64,000 bases of DNA from assembly GCA_009783235.1 (NCBI GenBank), contig WRHN01000001.1:62001-126000 (forward strand), in the 5' to 3' direction. Position numbers and translations under genes: made by a program. The notes below the pieces were generated by a model. It worked only from the letters and a program-made list of their open reading frames with translations, was not told the origin of the DNA and searched no databases. Shown one piece after another: positions 35,319 through 47,104 of this stretch; position 1 is the stretch's first letter, and each line of letters starts with the position of its first letter. Source of the stretch: Candidatus Saccharimonadota bacterium. Its GTDB lineage: Bacteria; Patescibacteriota; Saccharimonadia; Saccharimonadales; Saccharimonadaceae.

Positions 35319-35738
35319 ATGAATACATCAGATAACGGCCCGGGGCCATATGTAGTTAATATCGAAAAGTTAACGCTTGAAAATGAAAATTTTCGCACAA
35401 CTGTTTGGACTGGGAAAAATATCCAGTTGACGGTGATGACCATTCCAGCGGGCGGCGATATAGGGCTGGAAGTTCATCACGATACCGATCAATTTTTGCG
35501 TATCGAACAGGGTAATTGCAAAGTTGAAATGGGTTCGAGCGAGGACAGCCTAGATTTCGTGCAAGAGGTCGAGGGCGACTGGGCGATTTTTGTGCCTGCT
35601 GGCACTTGGCACAACGTTACCAACACTGGTGATGCGGAACTGAAGCTTTACACGGTTTATGGTCCGCCAGATCACTTGCCCGGCACGGTGCACGCGACCC
35701 AAGAAGATGCCGAAAACGACCCTAATGAGCAGCATTAG
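35319..35738 (+). CDS. Cupin-fold protein (mannose-6-phosphate isomerase type)
   Basis: A single cupin domain with motif 1 GLEVHHDTDQFLRIEQGNC (His, His, Gln) and motif 2 PAGTWHNVTNTGDAELKL. The metal ligands HH and the later H are preserved. At 139 residues it is one of the stand-alone cupins often annotated as sugar-phosphate isomerase-like, without proven substrate. AGGAGGAGGAAA precedes ATG. Confidence 0.88.
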   Translation: MNTSDNGPGPYVVNIEKLTLENENFRTTVWTGKNIQLTVMTIPAGGDIGLEVHHDTDQFLRIEQGNCKVEMGSSEDSLDFVQEVEGDWAIFVPAGTWHNVTNTGDAELKLYTVYGPPDHLPGTVHATQEDAENDPNEQH

Positions 35739-35762
35739 ACTTAACGAAAGTCGTTAACCAGA

Positions 35763-35786
35763 GACCCGCGTTATGCGCGGGTTTTA
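35763..35786 (+). terminator. Intrinsic terminator after cupin gene
   Basis: Stem ACCCGCG/CGCGGGT with loop TTATG is followed by TTT. Confidence 0.85.
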
Positions 35787-35829
35787 GTTTCGTTTAACGC
35801 CAAAAACCATGTATAATAAATAGTGCACA

Positions 35830-36768
35830 ATGAAGAAACGACAAGAGGTTTATGATTTATATTGGTATTTTGCCCACGAGAGGCAAAATATATTTGTTAA
35901 GAAGAAAAACGGAGATAAAGGGCCGTTGACTGACGACCCGATTTTTCAGGAATATAAGTTCTGCAACGCCTATCGAGTTAACGACAGGGTCAGCCAGTAT
36001 CTACTAAAAAACGTCATTTACAATGGCAAATTTTATTCGGACGAAGATGTGCTGTTTAGAATATTGCTATTTAAGCTATTCAATAAAGAATCCACCTGGG
36101 AACTTTTAAAGAACGCCACGGGCGACATAACGCTCTCTACTTTCGATTTTAAAAAATACTCCAAGGTTCTAGAGAGCTCCATACTCGCCGGTAAGCCTAT
36201 TTATAGCGATGCCTATATTAGCTGCGCCACTAAGGCGTTTGGTTACAACAGGAAACACGATAATCACCTAGCGTTACTGGAAAAAATCTTTCTTAAGGAC
36301 AAATCTCATCTGGATATATTGAAGGCTAAAACAATGGAGGACGCGTTTAATATTTTGAAAAGCTATCCTTTGATTGGCGATTTTATGGCCTACCAGCTGG
36401 TTACGGACATTAACTATAGCAACGCAGTTGATTGGAGCGAAAATGAGTTTACGGTTGTTGGCCCTGGCTCGAAAAGAGGTATTAAAAAATGTTTTGAGAA
36501 TATCGACGGCTACACAGAGTCGGGCATCATAAAATATATGTACGACAATCAAGAAAAAGAGTTTAAAAGATTGGGGCTTGATTTTCAAAAAATCGGGGAC
36601 AGACCGCTGCAGTACATTGATTGCCAAAATATATTCTGCGAGCTAGATAAATATTGTCGACAAGCCCTGCCGGGTTTAAAGTCGAACAGAACCAAAATAA
36701 AGAAAAAATATGTGGCAAAGAAGGAAAAAATAGAGTTTATTTATCCCGCGAAGTGGAAGACTGATTGA
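35830..36768 (+). CDS. Putative thymine pyrophosphorylase-like protein (HMUDK helical domain family)
   Basis: The 312-residue protein carries the family signature of alpha-glutamyl/putrescinyl thymine pyrophosphorylases and the helical domain of 5-hmdU DNA kinases: EYKFCNAYRVNDRVSQYLLKN near residues 38-58, then LFRILLFKLFNKESTWELL, YPLIGDFMAYQLVTDINYS, VVGPGSKRGIKKCF and IFCELDKYCR at the end. In phages such proteins act in thymine hypermodification. Here it is a lone chromosomal gene between a cupin gene and tRNA-Gly. TATAAT lies 15 bp before ATG. The exact activity is inference from family membership. Confidence 0.65.
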   Translation: MKKRQEVYDLYWYFAHERQNIFVKKKNGDKGPLTDDPIFQEYKFCNAYRVNDRVSQYLLKNVIYNGKFYSDEDVLFRILLFKLFNKESTWELLKNATGDITLSTFDFKKYSKVLESSILAGKPIYSDAYISCATKAFGYNRKHDNHLALLEKIFLKDKSHLDILKAKTMEDAFNILKSYPLIGDFMAYQLVTDINYSNAVDWSENEFTVVGPGSKRGIKKCFENIDGYTESGIIKYMYDNQEKEFKRLGLDFQKIGDRPLQYIDCQNIFCELDKYCRQALPGLKSNRTKIKKKYVAKKEKIEFIYPAKWKTD

Positions 36769-36853
36769 CGCTTTTGGCTCGTTAAGCAGTCTGCGTCTCG
36801 GAATTTAATCAGCTCATTCCATTCGGGCGACAATTTTCCGTCTTGTTCTGAAT

Positions 36854-36927
36854 TGGTGCGAGCAGGGGTAGTCGAAACCCCGTCTCATGCTTGGGAAGCA
36901 TGCATACTACCGCTGTACTATGCTCGC
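36854..36927 (-). tRNA. tRNA-Gly (CCC)
   Basis: Acceptor GCGAGCA/TGCTCGC, encoded CCA, short D-loop. The anticodon loop TTCCCAA on CATGC/GCATG gives CCC. T-loop is TTTCGAC, slightly off the usual TTCGAAT alignment. Confidence 0.94.
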
Positions 36928-37107
36928 ATAGCTAAATGATAGCATAAATTATGGATCAGCTCACAATACTGCGTGAGGTTGGGAAGCTTGACAAATTATC
37001 ATTACTGTGATACAATGCTTGTGTTGTTGTATGACAACTGCGCGATAGAAATATCGAATAGAGACCCATTCCACAGGGTACACGTGGAAACAGAAAGGGG
37101 TGTTCGT

Positions 37108-37455
37108 ATGAATACCACCAATAGCACTTCAGAATCCATGCAGATTGTAGGTGGGCCTTCGGCTGCCGAGCTCATCGACGCGTTCAAGTATGCGTTTGAC
37201 AAGGAGCGGAAGTTCCGCGTTAAGTTTAGTGAGCGCGGCATGTTAATGGTCGCCCACAATGGCAAGCCACTTGAAGAGAAAATGTATATGCCTCAACCAG
37301 TAATCGTCCAGATTATCGGGCTGATGTATGAATCTGGGACTCCTGGAATGTTTCTCTTTAGAGCCAACATTACTGACGGCTCATATCGAAAAGGCACAGT
37401 TAAAGGATTCTACGACGCGAACAAGCGCGGAGGTTGGTTTCGCTACGTGCGATAA
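37108..37455 (+). CDS. Uncharacterised small protein
   Basis: A 115-residue soluble protein: SAAELIDAFKYAFDKERKFRVKFSERGMLMVAHNGKPLEEKMYMPQP, then a Gly- and Arg-rich end (VKGFYDANKRGGWFRYVR). No family is recognised. I start at ATG 37108 because AGAAAGGGGTG gives a ribosome binding site; TGTGATACAAT at about 37005-37015 gives a leader of around 85 nt. A terminator follows. Confidence 0.6.
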   Translation: MNTTNSTSESMQIVGGPSAAELIDAFKYAFDKERKFRVKFSERGMLMVAHNGKPLEEKMYMPQPVIVQIIGLMYESGTPGMFLFRANITDGSYRKGTVKGFYDANKRGGWFRYVR

Positions 37456-37498
37456 ACCACCTGCGTCCCCGCGCGTCACCTGCGCACATTAGTGCGCT

Positions 37499-37541
37499 CG
37501 CCCCTCCGTATCAACCAGATGCGGCGGGGCATTTTCATTTT
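37499..37541 (+). terminator. Intrinsic terminator
   Basis: GCCCCTCCG pairs with CGGCGGGGC across a 13-base loop and is followed by ATTTTCATTTT. Confidence 0.75.
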
Positions 37542-37689
37542 CAAGAATCATACTTATATTAAAAATAGACTTAATTAAGTCCATGATATCTATGGTAGGT
37601 TTTTACAATGTTTGGGGTGAAAATACGAAAAAATTGAAATGGCGAAGCCCTCAACCTTGCGGAAGAGGGCTGTAATTCGCCTGTTTTGA

Positions 37690-38688
37690 TCAAATCTTGT
37701 CAGCAAAGGCTGACGCCTCAAAATTTGGTAAAGACCCGCTCGATGCAGCACGAAGCCAAACTTCTAAGAATTCAGGGTGGGTTTTGAGATACTCGTATTC
37801 CCATTCATGTAATACTTCAGGGCGCGACATACCGTAAACCAAACCGCAACCGTCCTTGTTATCGGCATTACTGTGGACTTTTTCATCCGCAATAACCGAA
37901 ACGCGACCGTTGTGGTGGCGATAGCCATTGACAACCTTACCGGAAACAAAACCTGGTTCGCAGGTTATTCCGTCAAAGTTGACGAAACACATCACTTTGT
38001 CACCGAGGTTAAACCAATCGTATGGTCGTTCACTCGAAAGTGCCGGTTTCTTTTCTGCCATTTTGGCGATTTTCAACAGATACCGAACTTTCGAAGCTGC
38101 TCGACGCTTGCTTTCTTTGGCCTCCTCACGCTTCGCCGTGAGATATTTGACGCAGGTTTTGATGAGAGCATCGGTTCCGTTCTTCAACGCACAAGGTGTA
38201 TTAAAATGAAATTCTCCTCTCCCGTCGTAATTGCTACCGTTGCCTAGTTCTTCGGGTATTAAGGCACATTCTGCGGTGATGTTATAGCTGAAACGGCGAG
38301 TGCCACCTTCGGCATACTTACACCATCCGCAGACATTGAGCGAAGTCGTGTCGCTTTTGCGATTGCACGAATCCACATCAAGTGGTTCCAGCTCGGTATC
38401 CTGCCAACTCTCATCTTCCTCGAATTTTCCAATTTTCGGAAATTCTGGGTTTTCGTATTGAGCCGCGATTTCGCGTAAAGTCTCGACGGTTTGACCGTCC
38501 AACAGGTTGATTTCGGACTGATATTCCTTAATGCGACCAGCTTTTTCGCGCTCTCGACGCCTCCAATATTTAATCAATTGTTCGATGGTGTTTTGACCGT
38601 AAAAAGCCAATTCCTCATCGGTGGAGGCATAAATGCCGTGCCAAAACTCGGGGATAGCGGACTGGGGGGGGGTGATTTGATTTGCCAT
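37690..38688 (-). CDS. Uncharacterised protein with Cys-rich centre
   Basis: No family is recognised. The 332-residue soluble protein has a helical, charged N-terminus (IEQLIKYWRRREREKAGRIKEYQ). A possible zinc site is formed by CGWCKYAEGG plus later Cys in ECALIPEE and PCALKNG. A basic helix follows (KREEAKESKRRAASKVR), then a beta-rich end (NLGDKVMCFVNFDGITCEPGFVSGKVV). Codons 6-8 lie on a run of nine C (coding strand), which is a slippage-prone tract. A long structured leader precedes it. Confidence 0.65.
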   Translation of the reverse strand: MANQITPPQSAIPEFWHGIYASTDEELAFYGQNTIEQLIKYWRRREREKAGRIKEYQSEINLLDGQTVETLREIAAQYENPEFPKIGKFEEDESWQDTELEPLDVDSCNRKSDTTSLNVCGWCKYAEGGTRRFSYNITAECALIPEELGNGSNYDGRGEFHFNTPCALKNGTDALIKTCVKYLTAKREEAKESKRRAASKVRYLLKIAKMAEKKPALSSERPYDWFNLGDKVMCFVNFDGITCEPGFVSGKVVNGYRHHNGRVSVIADEKVHSNADNKDGCGLVYGMSRPEVLHEWEYEYLKTHPEFLEVWLRAASSGSLPNFEASAFADKI

Positions 38689-38753
38689 GATGCAAATCTC
38701 CTTTCTTTTCGTGGTGACTCATTACGAATCGACCACATTCGGGGGGATTTATT

Positions 38754-38925
38754 TGCTGTTTAACAGCGTATCGCTCACTTAGTCAGGTGAAAAATACGCT
38801 GCTAAACAACAGCACCAGGTAAATAGACGAATTATGAATGTGCGAGGCAAGAAATCAGAGTTAAATTTCTGCGAACACCTTGCCTTCTTTGTAATCGATT
38901 ACTCAATTACACCCACACTATAGCA
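38754..38925 (-). promoter_or_regulatory. Long structured 5' leader of the 332-residue protein gene
   Basis: A TGTGCTATAGT box on the minus strand at about 38917-38927 gives a leader of roughly 220 nt before ATG 38688. It contains two long hairpins. The first pairs AGGCAA/TTGCCT with an inner AGAAAT/ATTTCT (38846-38893). The second pairs TGTTTAGCAGCGTAT with ATACGCTGTTAAACA (38754-38812). The ribosome binding site AAAGGAG follows. The rest of the 39.0-kb gap to tRNA-Arg shows nothing further. Confidence 0.5.
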
Positions 38926-39085
38926 CACTTTGGTTTAAAAGTCAATATGCTAACGCTATCTGTAAGAACAGAAGTAGTTCTTTCGTATTTTCGCTCCAAA
39001 CACCCTTTTGCCTTTGGCAGGAGTTGAAAAAATACGAAACAAAAATTGGCAGGAAATCTGCCAAAATCTGCTGAAATTGCAATTG

Positions 39086-39161
39086 TGGTAGCCCGGATAC
39101 GAGTCGAACGTACAACCTTCTCCTTAGGACGGAGCCGCTCTATCCATTGAGCTACCGGGCC
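39086..39161 (-). tRNA. tRNA-Arg (CCT)
   Basis: Acceptor GGCCCGG/CCGGGCT (pair 1-72 is G-U), encoded CCA. The anticodon loop GTCCTAA gives CCT for AGG codons. The outer base pair of the anticodon stem is a G-A mismatch. Confidence 0.93.
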
Positions 39162-39207
39162 GAATGTTGTTATTTTAGCATGGTTTTGTTATAATTACTC
39201 ACCGTGA

Positions 39208-39284
39208 GGGCCTGTAGCTCAGCTGGTTAGAGCATCTGCCTCTTAAGCAGAGTGTCCTGGGTTCAAGTCCCAGCAGGCTCACCA
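39208..39284 (+). tRNA. tRNA-Lys (CTT)
   Basis: Acceptor GGGCCTG/CAGGCTC, encoded CCA. The anticodon loop CTCTTAA on TCTGC/GCAGA gives CTT. TTATAAT lies 13-14 bp upstream. A GCGC/GCGC hairpin with a T-run (39304-39327) ends the transcript. Confidence 0.97.
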
Positions 39285-39434
39285 ATTCCATATTTAATAA
39301 AATGCGCAACATGGGCCGCGCTTTTTTATTAAAATACGTCGATTTTCGCATTTTAATGGGTCTACGCTTGATTTTTGCGTAAAAATCAGCTAGAATAAAG
39401 TAAGTTTATAAAAAATTTAATAGAGGGGAAATAA

Positions 39435-41435
<2,001 letters not shown>

Positions 41436-41486
41436 TCAATTTTACAATCAAAAAACTTGTTCGAAAGGTTATCTAGGGAGTAAAAA

Positions 41487-44033
41487 ATGAGTAAAGAGCC
41501 AAATGAAAACGTGAAATCTGACGAAGTATTTGATGCAGATAATATTGTAAAAGCTACAACAGAGCTAACGAGCACTAAAGTTGCCCACAGTCGTCTGGTT
41601 GAACAACGTACAGTGGAAAATGTCATGGAAGATTCATTCTTGCGCTACTCCATGTCGGTTATTGTCGATCGCGCTTTACCAGATGTGAGGGACGGTATGA
41701 AACCAGTCCATAGGCGTATTTTGTTTTCTATGGGCGAAAATGGCATTCGTCCGGGTGGACAATTCCGTAAGTCGGCGCGTATAGTCGGCGATGTTATGGG
41801 TAAGTACCATCCGCATGGCGACTCTTCAATTTACGATGCCATGGTGCGTTTAGCCCAGGATTGGAGCCTGCGTTATCCACTGGTCGACGGTCAGGGTAAC
41901 TTCGGTTCGATGGATGGTGATCCGCCAGCAGCTTCACGTTACACCGAGGCTAGGCTGGCAAAGCCCGGCAACGAACTTTTAACCGACCTAGATAAAGACA
42001 CCGTTAATTTTCGCGACAACTATGATGGTTCAGAACAAGAGCCAGTAGTGCTGCCGGCTAAGTTGCCGAACTTGCTGCTGAACGGCGGTATGGGCATCGC
42101 GGTGGGTATGGCCACGAATATTCCCACGCACAACCTGGGTGAGTTAATTGATGCCACGAAACTGCTGATTGATAATCCAGATTCTACTACTGAAGAACTA
42201 ATGAAGTATGTAAAGGGGCCTGATTTTCCGACGGGCGCTATTGTTTATGGTGGCGAGCCAATGAAGCAGGCCTATCAGACAGGACACGGCTCGGTAGTCA
42301 TTCGTGCGGTGGCCGAAATAGAAGAAGATAAAAAAGGTCGACATAAAATTATTGTCAGTGAGGTGCCATACGGAGTTTCAAAAGAAAACTTGCAGGAAAA
42401 AATTGCCGAACTTGTTAAAGATAAAAAACTGAGTGGCATCGCGGCCGTCAGAGACGAGACTGCACGCGGCAAAATTCGCTTTGTCATTGATCTTAAAAAA
42501 GACGCATATCCGAAAAAGATATTGAACCAATTGTATAAGTTGACGCCGCTGCAATCGAGTTTTCACTATAATATGTTAGCGCTGGTTAATGGCCTGCAAC
42601 CGCGAGTTTTGGGTCTGAAAGATATTCTTAATGAGTTTGTTAAGCATCGCCAAAGCGTAGTGCGTCGTCGCACCGAGTTTGAGCTGCGTAAAGCCAAAGA
42701 GCGGGCGCATATTCTCGAGGGCTACAAGATAGCGTTAGATAATATCGATGAAGTTATCGCCACGATTCGCTCAAGTAAAACTTACGATGAAGCCAAGACC
42801 AACTTGATGAAGAAATTTGGCCTCAGCGAAGTGCAGTCGCAGGCTATTTTGGCAATGCAATTGCGTAAACTGACGGGCCTAGAACGCGAGGCGGTTGAAA
42901 ATGAACTCAAAGAGCTGAAGAAATTAATTGCCGAACTAGAGAAAGTGTTGGCGGACGAAAAAGAAATTTTACGCATCATTAAGGAAGAACTTGACGAAAT
43001 GCGAGAGAAATACGGTGACGAGCGCCGTACTAAAATTATCAACCATGAACTGGGTAAATTCAGCGACGAAGACTTAATACCCGAAGAAGACGCTGTTGTT
43101 CTTTTGACAACAGAAAATTATATTAAGCGAACGTTGCAGAGTGATTATCGTCGGCAAAATAGGGGCGGAAAGGGCAAGAAAGGTTTGACCACCAAAGAAG
43201 AAGACGTGGTTGACCAGGTGATTATCTGCTCAACGCATGATTGGTTGACTTTCTTTACTAACAGAGGTCGTGTGTTTAGGATTAAGGCCTACGAAGTGCC
43301 GGCGGCGAGCTTGGCTGCTAAAGGTATGGCGGCGGTCAACCTGTTGCAGTTGCAGCCAGAAGAAAAAATTACCACCATTATTAATTATGGTAAAGATGAG
43401 TCGCCAGAAGGCTATCTCTTTATGACTACGGTAAAGGGTACTGTGAAAAAGACGGCAGTGAAAGACTATGCCAACATTCGTCAGAGCGGTATGATAGCTA
43501 TTAAATTAGATGATGGCGACGAGCTAAGGTGGGTGCGCAGGACTTCAGGTCAGGACGATATCGTTATTTCAACTTCGTTTGGTCAGGCTGTGCGCTTCCA
43601 CGAAACTGAGGCGCGAGCTATGGGGCGTGCGGCCAGGGGCGTGCGTGGTATTCGCTTGCGACCGGGCGATCAAGTGGTCGGCATGGATTTGGCGGGAGCC
43701 GACAAGCAGTTTTTGGTAGTCAGTAGTAACGGTTATGGTAAGATGACTAAGGTAGTTAATTTCGAGGTCAAACATCGTGGCGGTATGGGCATTAAAATTG
43801 CCGTGGTCGATAAGAAGACTGGCAATATTGTAGACGTACGCGAAGTGGGCGAAGACAATGGCGAGGTGCTAGCTATTTCTGAAAAAGGTATCACCATTCG
43901 CGTGGGCCTTGATGCGGTGCCGACCTTGGGGCGCGCTACCAAAGGCGTGAGAATCATGAAACTAGCTGAAGGCGACTCGGTGGCATCGGTAGCCCTGATT
44001 CCTAAAGAAACCGAAAAGGATGACAATAAATAA
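41487..44033 (+). CDS. gyrA: DNA gyrase subunit A
   Basis: Breakage-reunion subunit. The catalytic Tyr is in [14 protein letters not shown]. The winged-helix start [24 protein letters not shown] is typical. The C-terminal beta-pinwheel begins with a GyrA-box-like [10 protein letters not shown], which favours gyrase over topoisomerase IV, although the first residues differ from QRRGGKG. The first 35 residues are an acidic extension. The stop shares one base with the ATG of the next gene. Confidence 0.95.
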   Translation: MSKEPNENVKSDEVFDADNIVKATTELTSTKVAHSRLVEQRTVENVMEDSFLRYSMSVIVDRALPDVRDGMKPVHRRILFSMGENGIRPGGQFRKSARIVGDVMGKYHPHGDSSIYDAMVRLAQDWSLRYPLVDGQGNFGSMDGDPPAASRYTEARLAKPGNELLTDLDKDTVNFRDNYDGSEQEPVVLPAKLPNLLLNGGMGIAVGMATNIPTHNLGELIDATKLLIDNPDSTTEELMKYVKGPDFPTGAIVYGGEPMKQAYQTGHGSVVIRAVAEIEEDKKGRHKIIVSEVPYGVSKENLQEKIAELVKDKKLSGIAAVRDETARGKIRFVIDLKKDAYPKKILNQLYKLTPLQSSFHYNMLALVNGLQPRVLGLKDILNEFVKHRQSVVRRRTEFELRKAKERAHILEGYKIALDNIDEVIATIRSSKTYDEAKTNLMKKFGLSEVQSQAILAMQLRKLTGLEREAVENELKELKKLIAELEKVLADEKEILRIIKEELDEMREKYGDERRTKIINHELGKFSDEDLIPEEDAVVLLTTENYIKRTLQSDYRRQNRGGKGKKGLTTKEEDVVDQVIICSTHDWLTFFTNRGRVFRIKAYEVPAASLAAKGMAAVNLLQLQPEEKITTIINYGKDESPEGYLFMTTVKGTVKKTAVKDYANIRQSGMIAIKLDDGDELRWVRRTSGQDDIVISTSFGQAVRFHETEARAMGRAARGVRGIRLRPGDQVVGMDLAGADKQFLVVSSNGYGKMTKVVNFEVKHRGGMGIKIAVVDKKTGNIVDVREVGEDNGEVLAISEKGITIRVGLDAVPTLGRATKGVRIMKLAEGDSVASVALIPKETEKDDNK

Positions 44034-44467
44034 TGTATGCAATTGCAGCCGCTTGCGGATACTTGGTTGGTTCGATCGCCAAGCTCGCCGTTTCTTACAT
44101 AACAGAGCCAAAAGAGTCAAAGAAAAAAGGCCTTGTTAAAACTTTTAGCGAGACAGGAGGAATGCCTAGCGGTCATTCGTCAACTGTCATGGCTCTGGCC
44201 GCATATGTCGCGTTGGCGGACGGTGTGTGGTCGGCAAGTTTTGGTATAGCCATTACTCTGGCTATTATAGTTATGACAGATGCCGTGAACGTACGTCGCG
44301 CGACAGGTGAAAACGGTATAGCTATTAAGAAAATGTTGTCAAAATCACAATATAAAGATGTTGAGATGCCGTACTATGCGCGGGGTCACAAACCACTGGA
44401 AATGTTCGTAGGCGGCACAATCGGCGTTGTCGTCGGGTTGCTGCTGTTTGTTTTGACTAGTTTTTAG
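44033..44467 (+). CDS. YuiD-like (DUF212) membrane protein, divergent PAP2
   Basis: A 144-residue integral membrane protein with FSETGGMPSGHSSTVMALA and TDAVNVRRATGENGIAIKKM, the two signatures of DUF212. The SGHS motif is shared with PAP2 phosphatases, so a lipid-phosphate substrate is likely, but it is untested. Translational coupling with gyrA (one-base overlap) is probably incidental. Confidence 0.85.
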   Translation: MYAIAAACGYLVGSIAKLAVSYITEPKESKKKGLVKTFSETGGMPSGHSSTVMALAAYVALADGVWSASFGIAITLAIIVMTDAVNVRRATGENGIAIKKMLSKSQYKDVEMPYYARGHKPLEMFVGGTIGVVVGLLLFVLTSF

Positions 44468-44542
44468 CGATAGTTTCTAACTCAAAAACAAAACTAACTT
44501 CAAGCCAAGCGATCGCAGTAGCGGCCGACTTGTTGTCAAATG

Positions 44543-44863
44543 CTAGCGCCTGTCGATTAGCGGTGCAACAGCTGAGACAATAAGCGCGCCGAGGCCAACA
44601 ATTGCCAGGCTGGCGAATGATTTCCAAACTATCTCGCCGCCCATGTCCAGCCACAGTGCTATTACGGCCACAAAAACAAAAACCGATGTTGCAGAGATGG
44701 TGATGTAAGAACAAACCCGGCGCACTGCTCTGGCTCCATCCGACAAGACATTCTGCTTCTTAGGCGGGACTTGCTTTGCGGGTGCGGGTGTCTGCTGTTC
44801 GGTGTTGTCGTCAGCATTGCCGCTGTTGTCACTAGTATTTTCAGTATTTTCTTGTTCTTTCAT
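44543..44863 (-). CDS. Uncharacterised two-helix membrane protein
   Basis: The N-terminal 40 residues are polar and acidic (ENTSDNSGNADDNTEQQTPAPAK). Two transmembrane helices follow (about residues 52-71 and 81-101) with a short basic end. AGGAGAACA precedes ATG. No family is recognised. Confidence 0.65.
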   Translation of the reverse strand: MKEQENTENTSDNSGNADDNTEQQTPAPAKQVPPKKQNVLSDGARAVRRVCSYITISATSVFVFVAVIALWLDMGGEIVWKSFASLAIVGLGALIVSAVAPLIDRR

Positions 44864-45014
44864 TGTTCTCCTTTGTTTTTACATTTATGTCCAAAATTAT
44901 ATATAACCAATATGTATTTTGTCAATATTTTTACGACGCTCAGGACCGCGTTTCATCAGGCAGAAAACATTTTCTTAAAAAAATTCATAAAAGCTCTTGC
45001 TTTCTGATTTTTTT

Positions 45015-45326
45015 TGTGCTAAAATGGCTCTCAGTTATCTAAGTTTTGCAGAAAAACCTCTAGAAATTCTATTTGAGCGAGAGATTATAAAGACGGCCAA
45101 GTCTTTAGTTTGACGCCCAGGTGGATTAACGAAATTTAACAATTAAAGTTCAATCGTAAGAAAATTGAAACGAAGATAATGCGATTAGCGTTATCTTTAT
45201 GATGATAAGATATTGAGATAATTTCTATTCTATCAAGAGTAGATGTTATCCCGAAAAACTTTTCGAAATAGGATTGACGGTTGTTAGTTGAGTTTAATGA
45301 TTCAATTACCAATTTAGTCAATGCAT
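45015..45326 (+). promoter_or_regulatory. 23S rRNA promoter and leader
   Basis: TGTGCTAAAAT at about 45015-45025 is the likely rRNA promoter. The 300-nt leader has no gene and no 16S sequence. Its end forms a processing stem with the 3' flank of 23S: TTACCAATTTAGTC (45306-45319) is the exact complement of 49539-49552, with weaker pairing extending outwards. RNase III-type cleavage there would release pre-23S. Confidence 0.7.
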
Positions 45327-45635
45327 AAAAAGGTACTCAAGGGCAATAAGAGGATGCCTAGACATATACTACCGATGAAGGACGTGAGAGGCTGCGATAA
45401 GCTTCGGGGAGCTGCCAATAAGCTTTGATCCGGAGATGTCCGAATGGGGAAACCCGCCGTGGGGAAAGCCACGGGCACGGTTAAGTGAATTCATAGCTTA
45501 ACGCGAGGAGACCGTCTGAACTGAAACATCTTAGTAAGACGAGGAAAAGAGAATAAATAATGATTCCGAAAGTAGTGGCGAGCGAAATTGGAACAGCCCA
45601 AACCTTTTAAGTTTCAATCATATCTTACTTTGCTT

Positions 45636-46055
45636 ATGCACCGTTGACCAAAGCACGGGATTCTCCTGGGTGAGTTGTTAAAGTCGCAAACTTTGGTGCA
45701 CAGCAAAGCGAAAACGAGTTGGTTTACAGTGGTAGTTGGATTGTCCATAGACACCAGTACCCCCCCGCGCTTATCGCGCGCCTACCGCTCGTTTTCATCG
45801 ACATGTAGCTCAAGCAGAGCGCTTTGTCGGTCGCTATAGTGGCCAATAAAGAGGTGGGGGCTCGTATCCCTTCATGTCGACCAGCCCTGTTAGCTTAAAG
45901 CAAAGCGTTCACCTAGGGGGTGAAAGATTTCTAGGTGCAAATCCTGGACAGGGTACCAGAATACTTAAGGCGTGCTTGCGCGTTTTTCTGGTAGGGCTCC
46001 TTATGGGGCACAAAAGGCGAGGGCGCGCTTTAAGCGCCCTCAGCCTCATAAAATC
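45636..46055 (+). other. 23S intervening sequence 1 (domain I) with tRNA-like domain
   Basis: The insertion sits at the tip of a long helix: CAATCA..TCTTACTTTGCTT (45615-45635) pairs with its complement at 46056-46076. Inside are several perfect stems, for example GAAAACGAG/CTCGTTTTC, TCGACATG/CATGTCGA, CCAAAG/CTTTGG and GAGGGCGC/GCGCCCTC. It has no credible reading frame and no group I core (P7/P3 motifs) that I can find. A complete tRNA-like cloverleaf occupies 45884-45958. It is probably a structured expansion that is either kept or excised by RNase III at the base stem. Confidence 0.85.
45884..45958 (+). tRNA. tRNA-like element inside 23S (Pro-AGG-like)
   Basis: All four arms fold. The acceptor GCCCTGT pairs with ACAGGGT, followed by A and CCA. 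D-stem is GCTT/AAGC with a 6-nt loop that lacks G18G19. The anticodon stem is TTCAC/GTGAA with loop CTAGGGG: U33 is present, the anticodon would be AGG (Pro) and position 37 is G. The variable region has 6 nt. The T-stem is CTAGG/CCTGG with loop TGCAAAT, which keeps T54, C56, A58. The missing GG in the D-loop and an A34 anticodon argue against a normal bacterial tRNA-Pro. A tRNA mimic or a captured, decaying tRNA is more likely. Confidence 0.6.
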
Positions 46056-47104
46056 AAGCAAAGTAAGATGTGATTGATATGGCTTACCGGCCAATGCTTA
46101 AGGGTGTTGTGAGTTAACATAATTTTAGGATTTAGGACTTTCATTTGAGAGTTTTAAATCTTAAAACCAACAGCGGTAACTGAGTGGATAATGATACAAA
46201 TAACATTGCTAGTAGAAGGAACTGGAAAGTTCCGCCAAAGACGGTGACAGCCCGGTATACGAAAGTGGTGTTGACATTATGTATGTTTTCTCGAGTAGGA
46301 CGGGGCACGAGAAACCCTGTTTGAATCTGGCAGGACCACCTGCCAAGGCTAAATATAGTATATGATCGATAGCGAACTAGTACAGTGATGGAAAGGTGAA
46401 AAGAACCCCGGGAGGGGAGTGAAATAGAGCCTGAAACTTATTGCCTACAAGGAGTCGGAGGGGGCTTGTCCCCTGACGGCGTGCTTTTTGTAGAACGATC
46501 CAGCGAGTTAATTTTATGTGCAAGGTTAAGCCAATTGGCGTAGCCTCAGTGAAAGCGAGCCTGAATAGGGCGACTCAAGTACATAGGATTAGACCCGAAA
46601 CCGGGTGACCTAACCATGAGCAGGCTGAAGCTGCCGTAACAGGTAGTGGAGGGCCGAACCGTAGAGCGCTGCAAAGCTCCCGGATGACTTGTGGTTAGCG
46701 GTGAAATGCCAATCGAACTCGGAGATAGCTGGTTCTCCTCGAAATAGCTTTAGGGCTAGCGTCATGTGATATTTGTTGGGGGTAGAGCTCTGAAAAGGAC
46801 TGGGGCTGGAAACGGTACCCACCCTTATCAAACTACGAATACCGATAAAAACTATCATGGCAGTCAGAACGGCGGAGCTAAGTTCGTCGCTCAAAAGGGA
46901 AACAGCCCAGATCATCGTCTAAGGTCCCTAAATATACACTAAGTGGGAAACAAGGTGAAATTTCTTAAACAGCGAGGATGTTGGCTTAGAAGCAGCCATT
47001 CATTTAAAGAGTGCGTAACAGCTCACTCGTCAAGAGATTTTGCGTGGAAAATGTAACGGGGCTAAGTGTATTACCGAAGACATGGACTTCTTGCGATGAA
47101 CAAA

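Noticed and set aside
45636-46055. Group I or group II self-splicing intron in the domain I insertion
   Set aside because: I found no P3/P7 catalytic core, no domain V-like hairpin and no endonuclease frame. The insertion looks like an expansion or IVS with stems and a tRNA-like fold.
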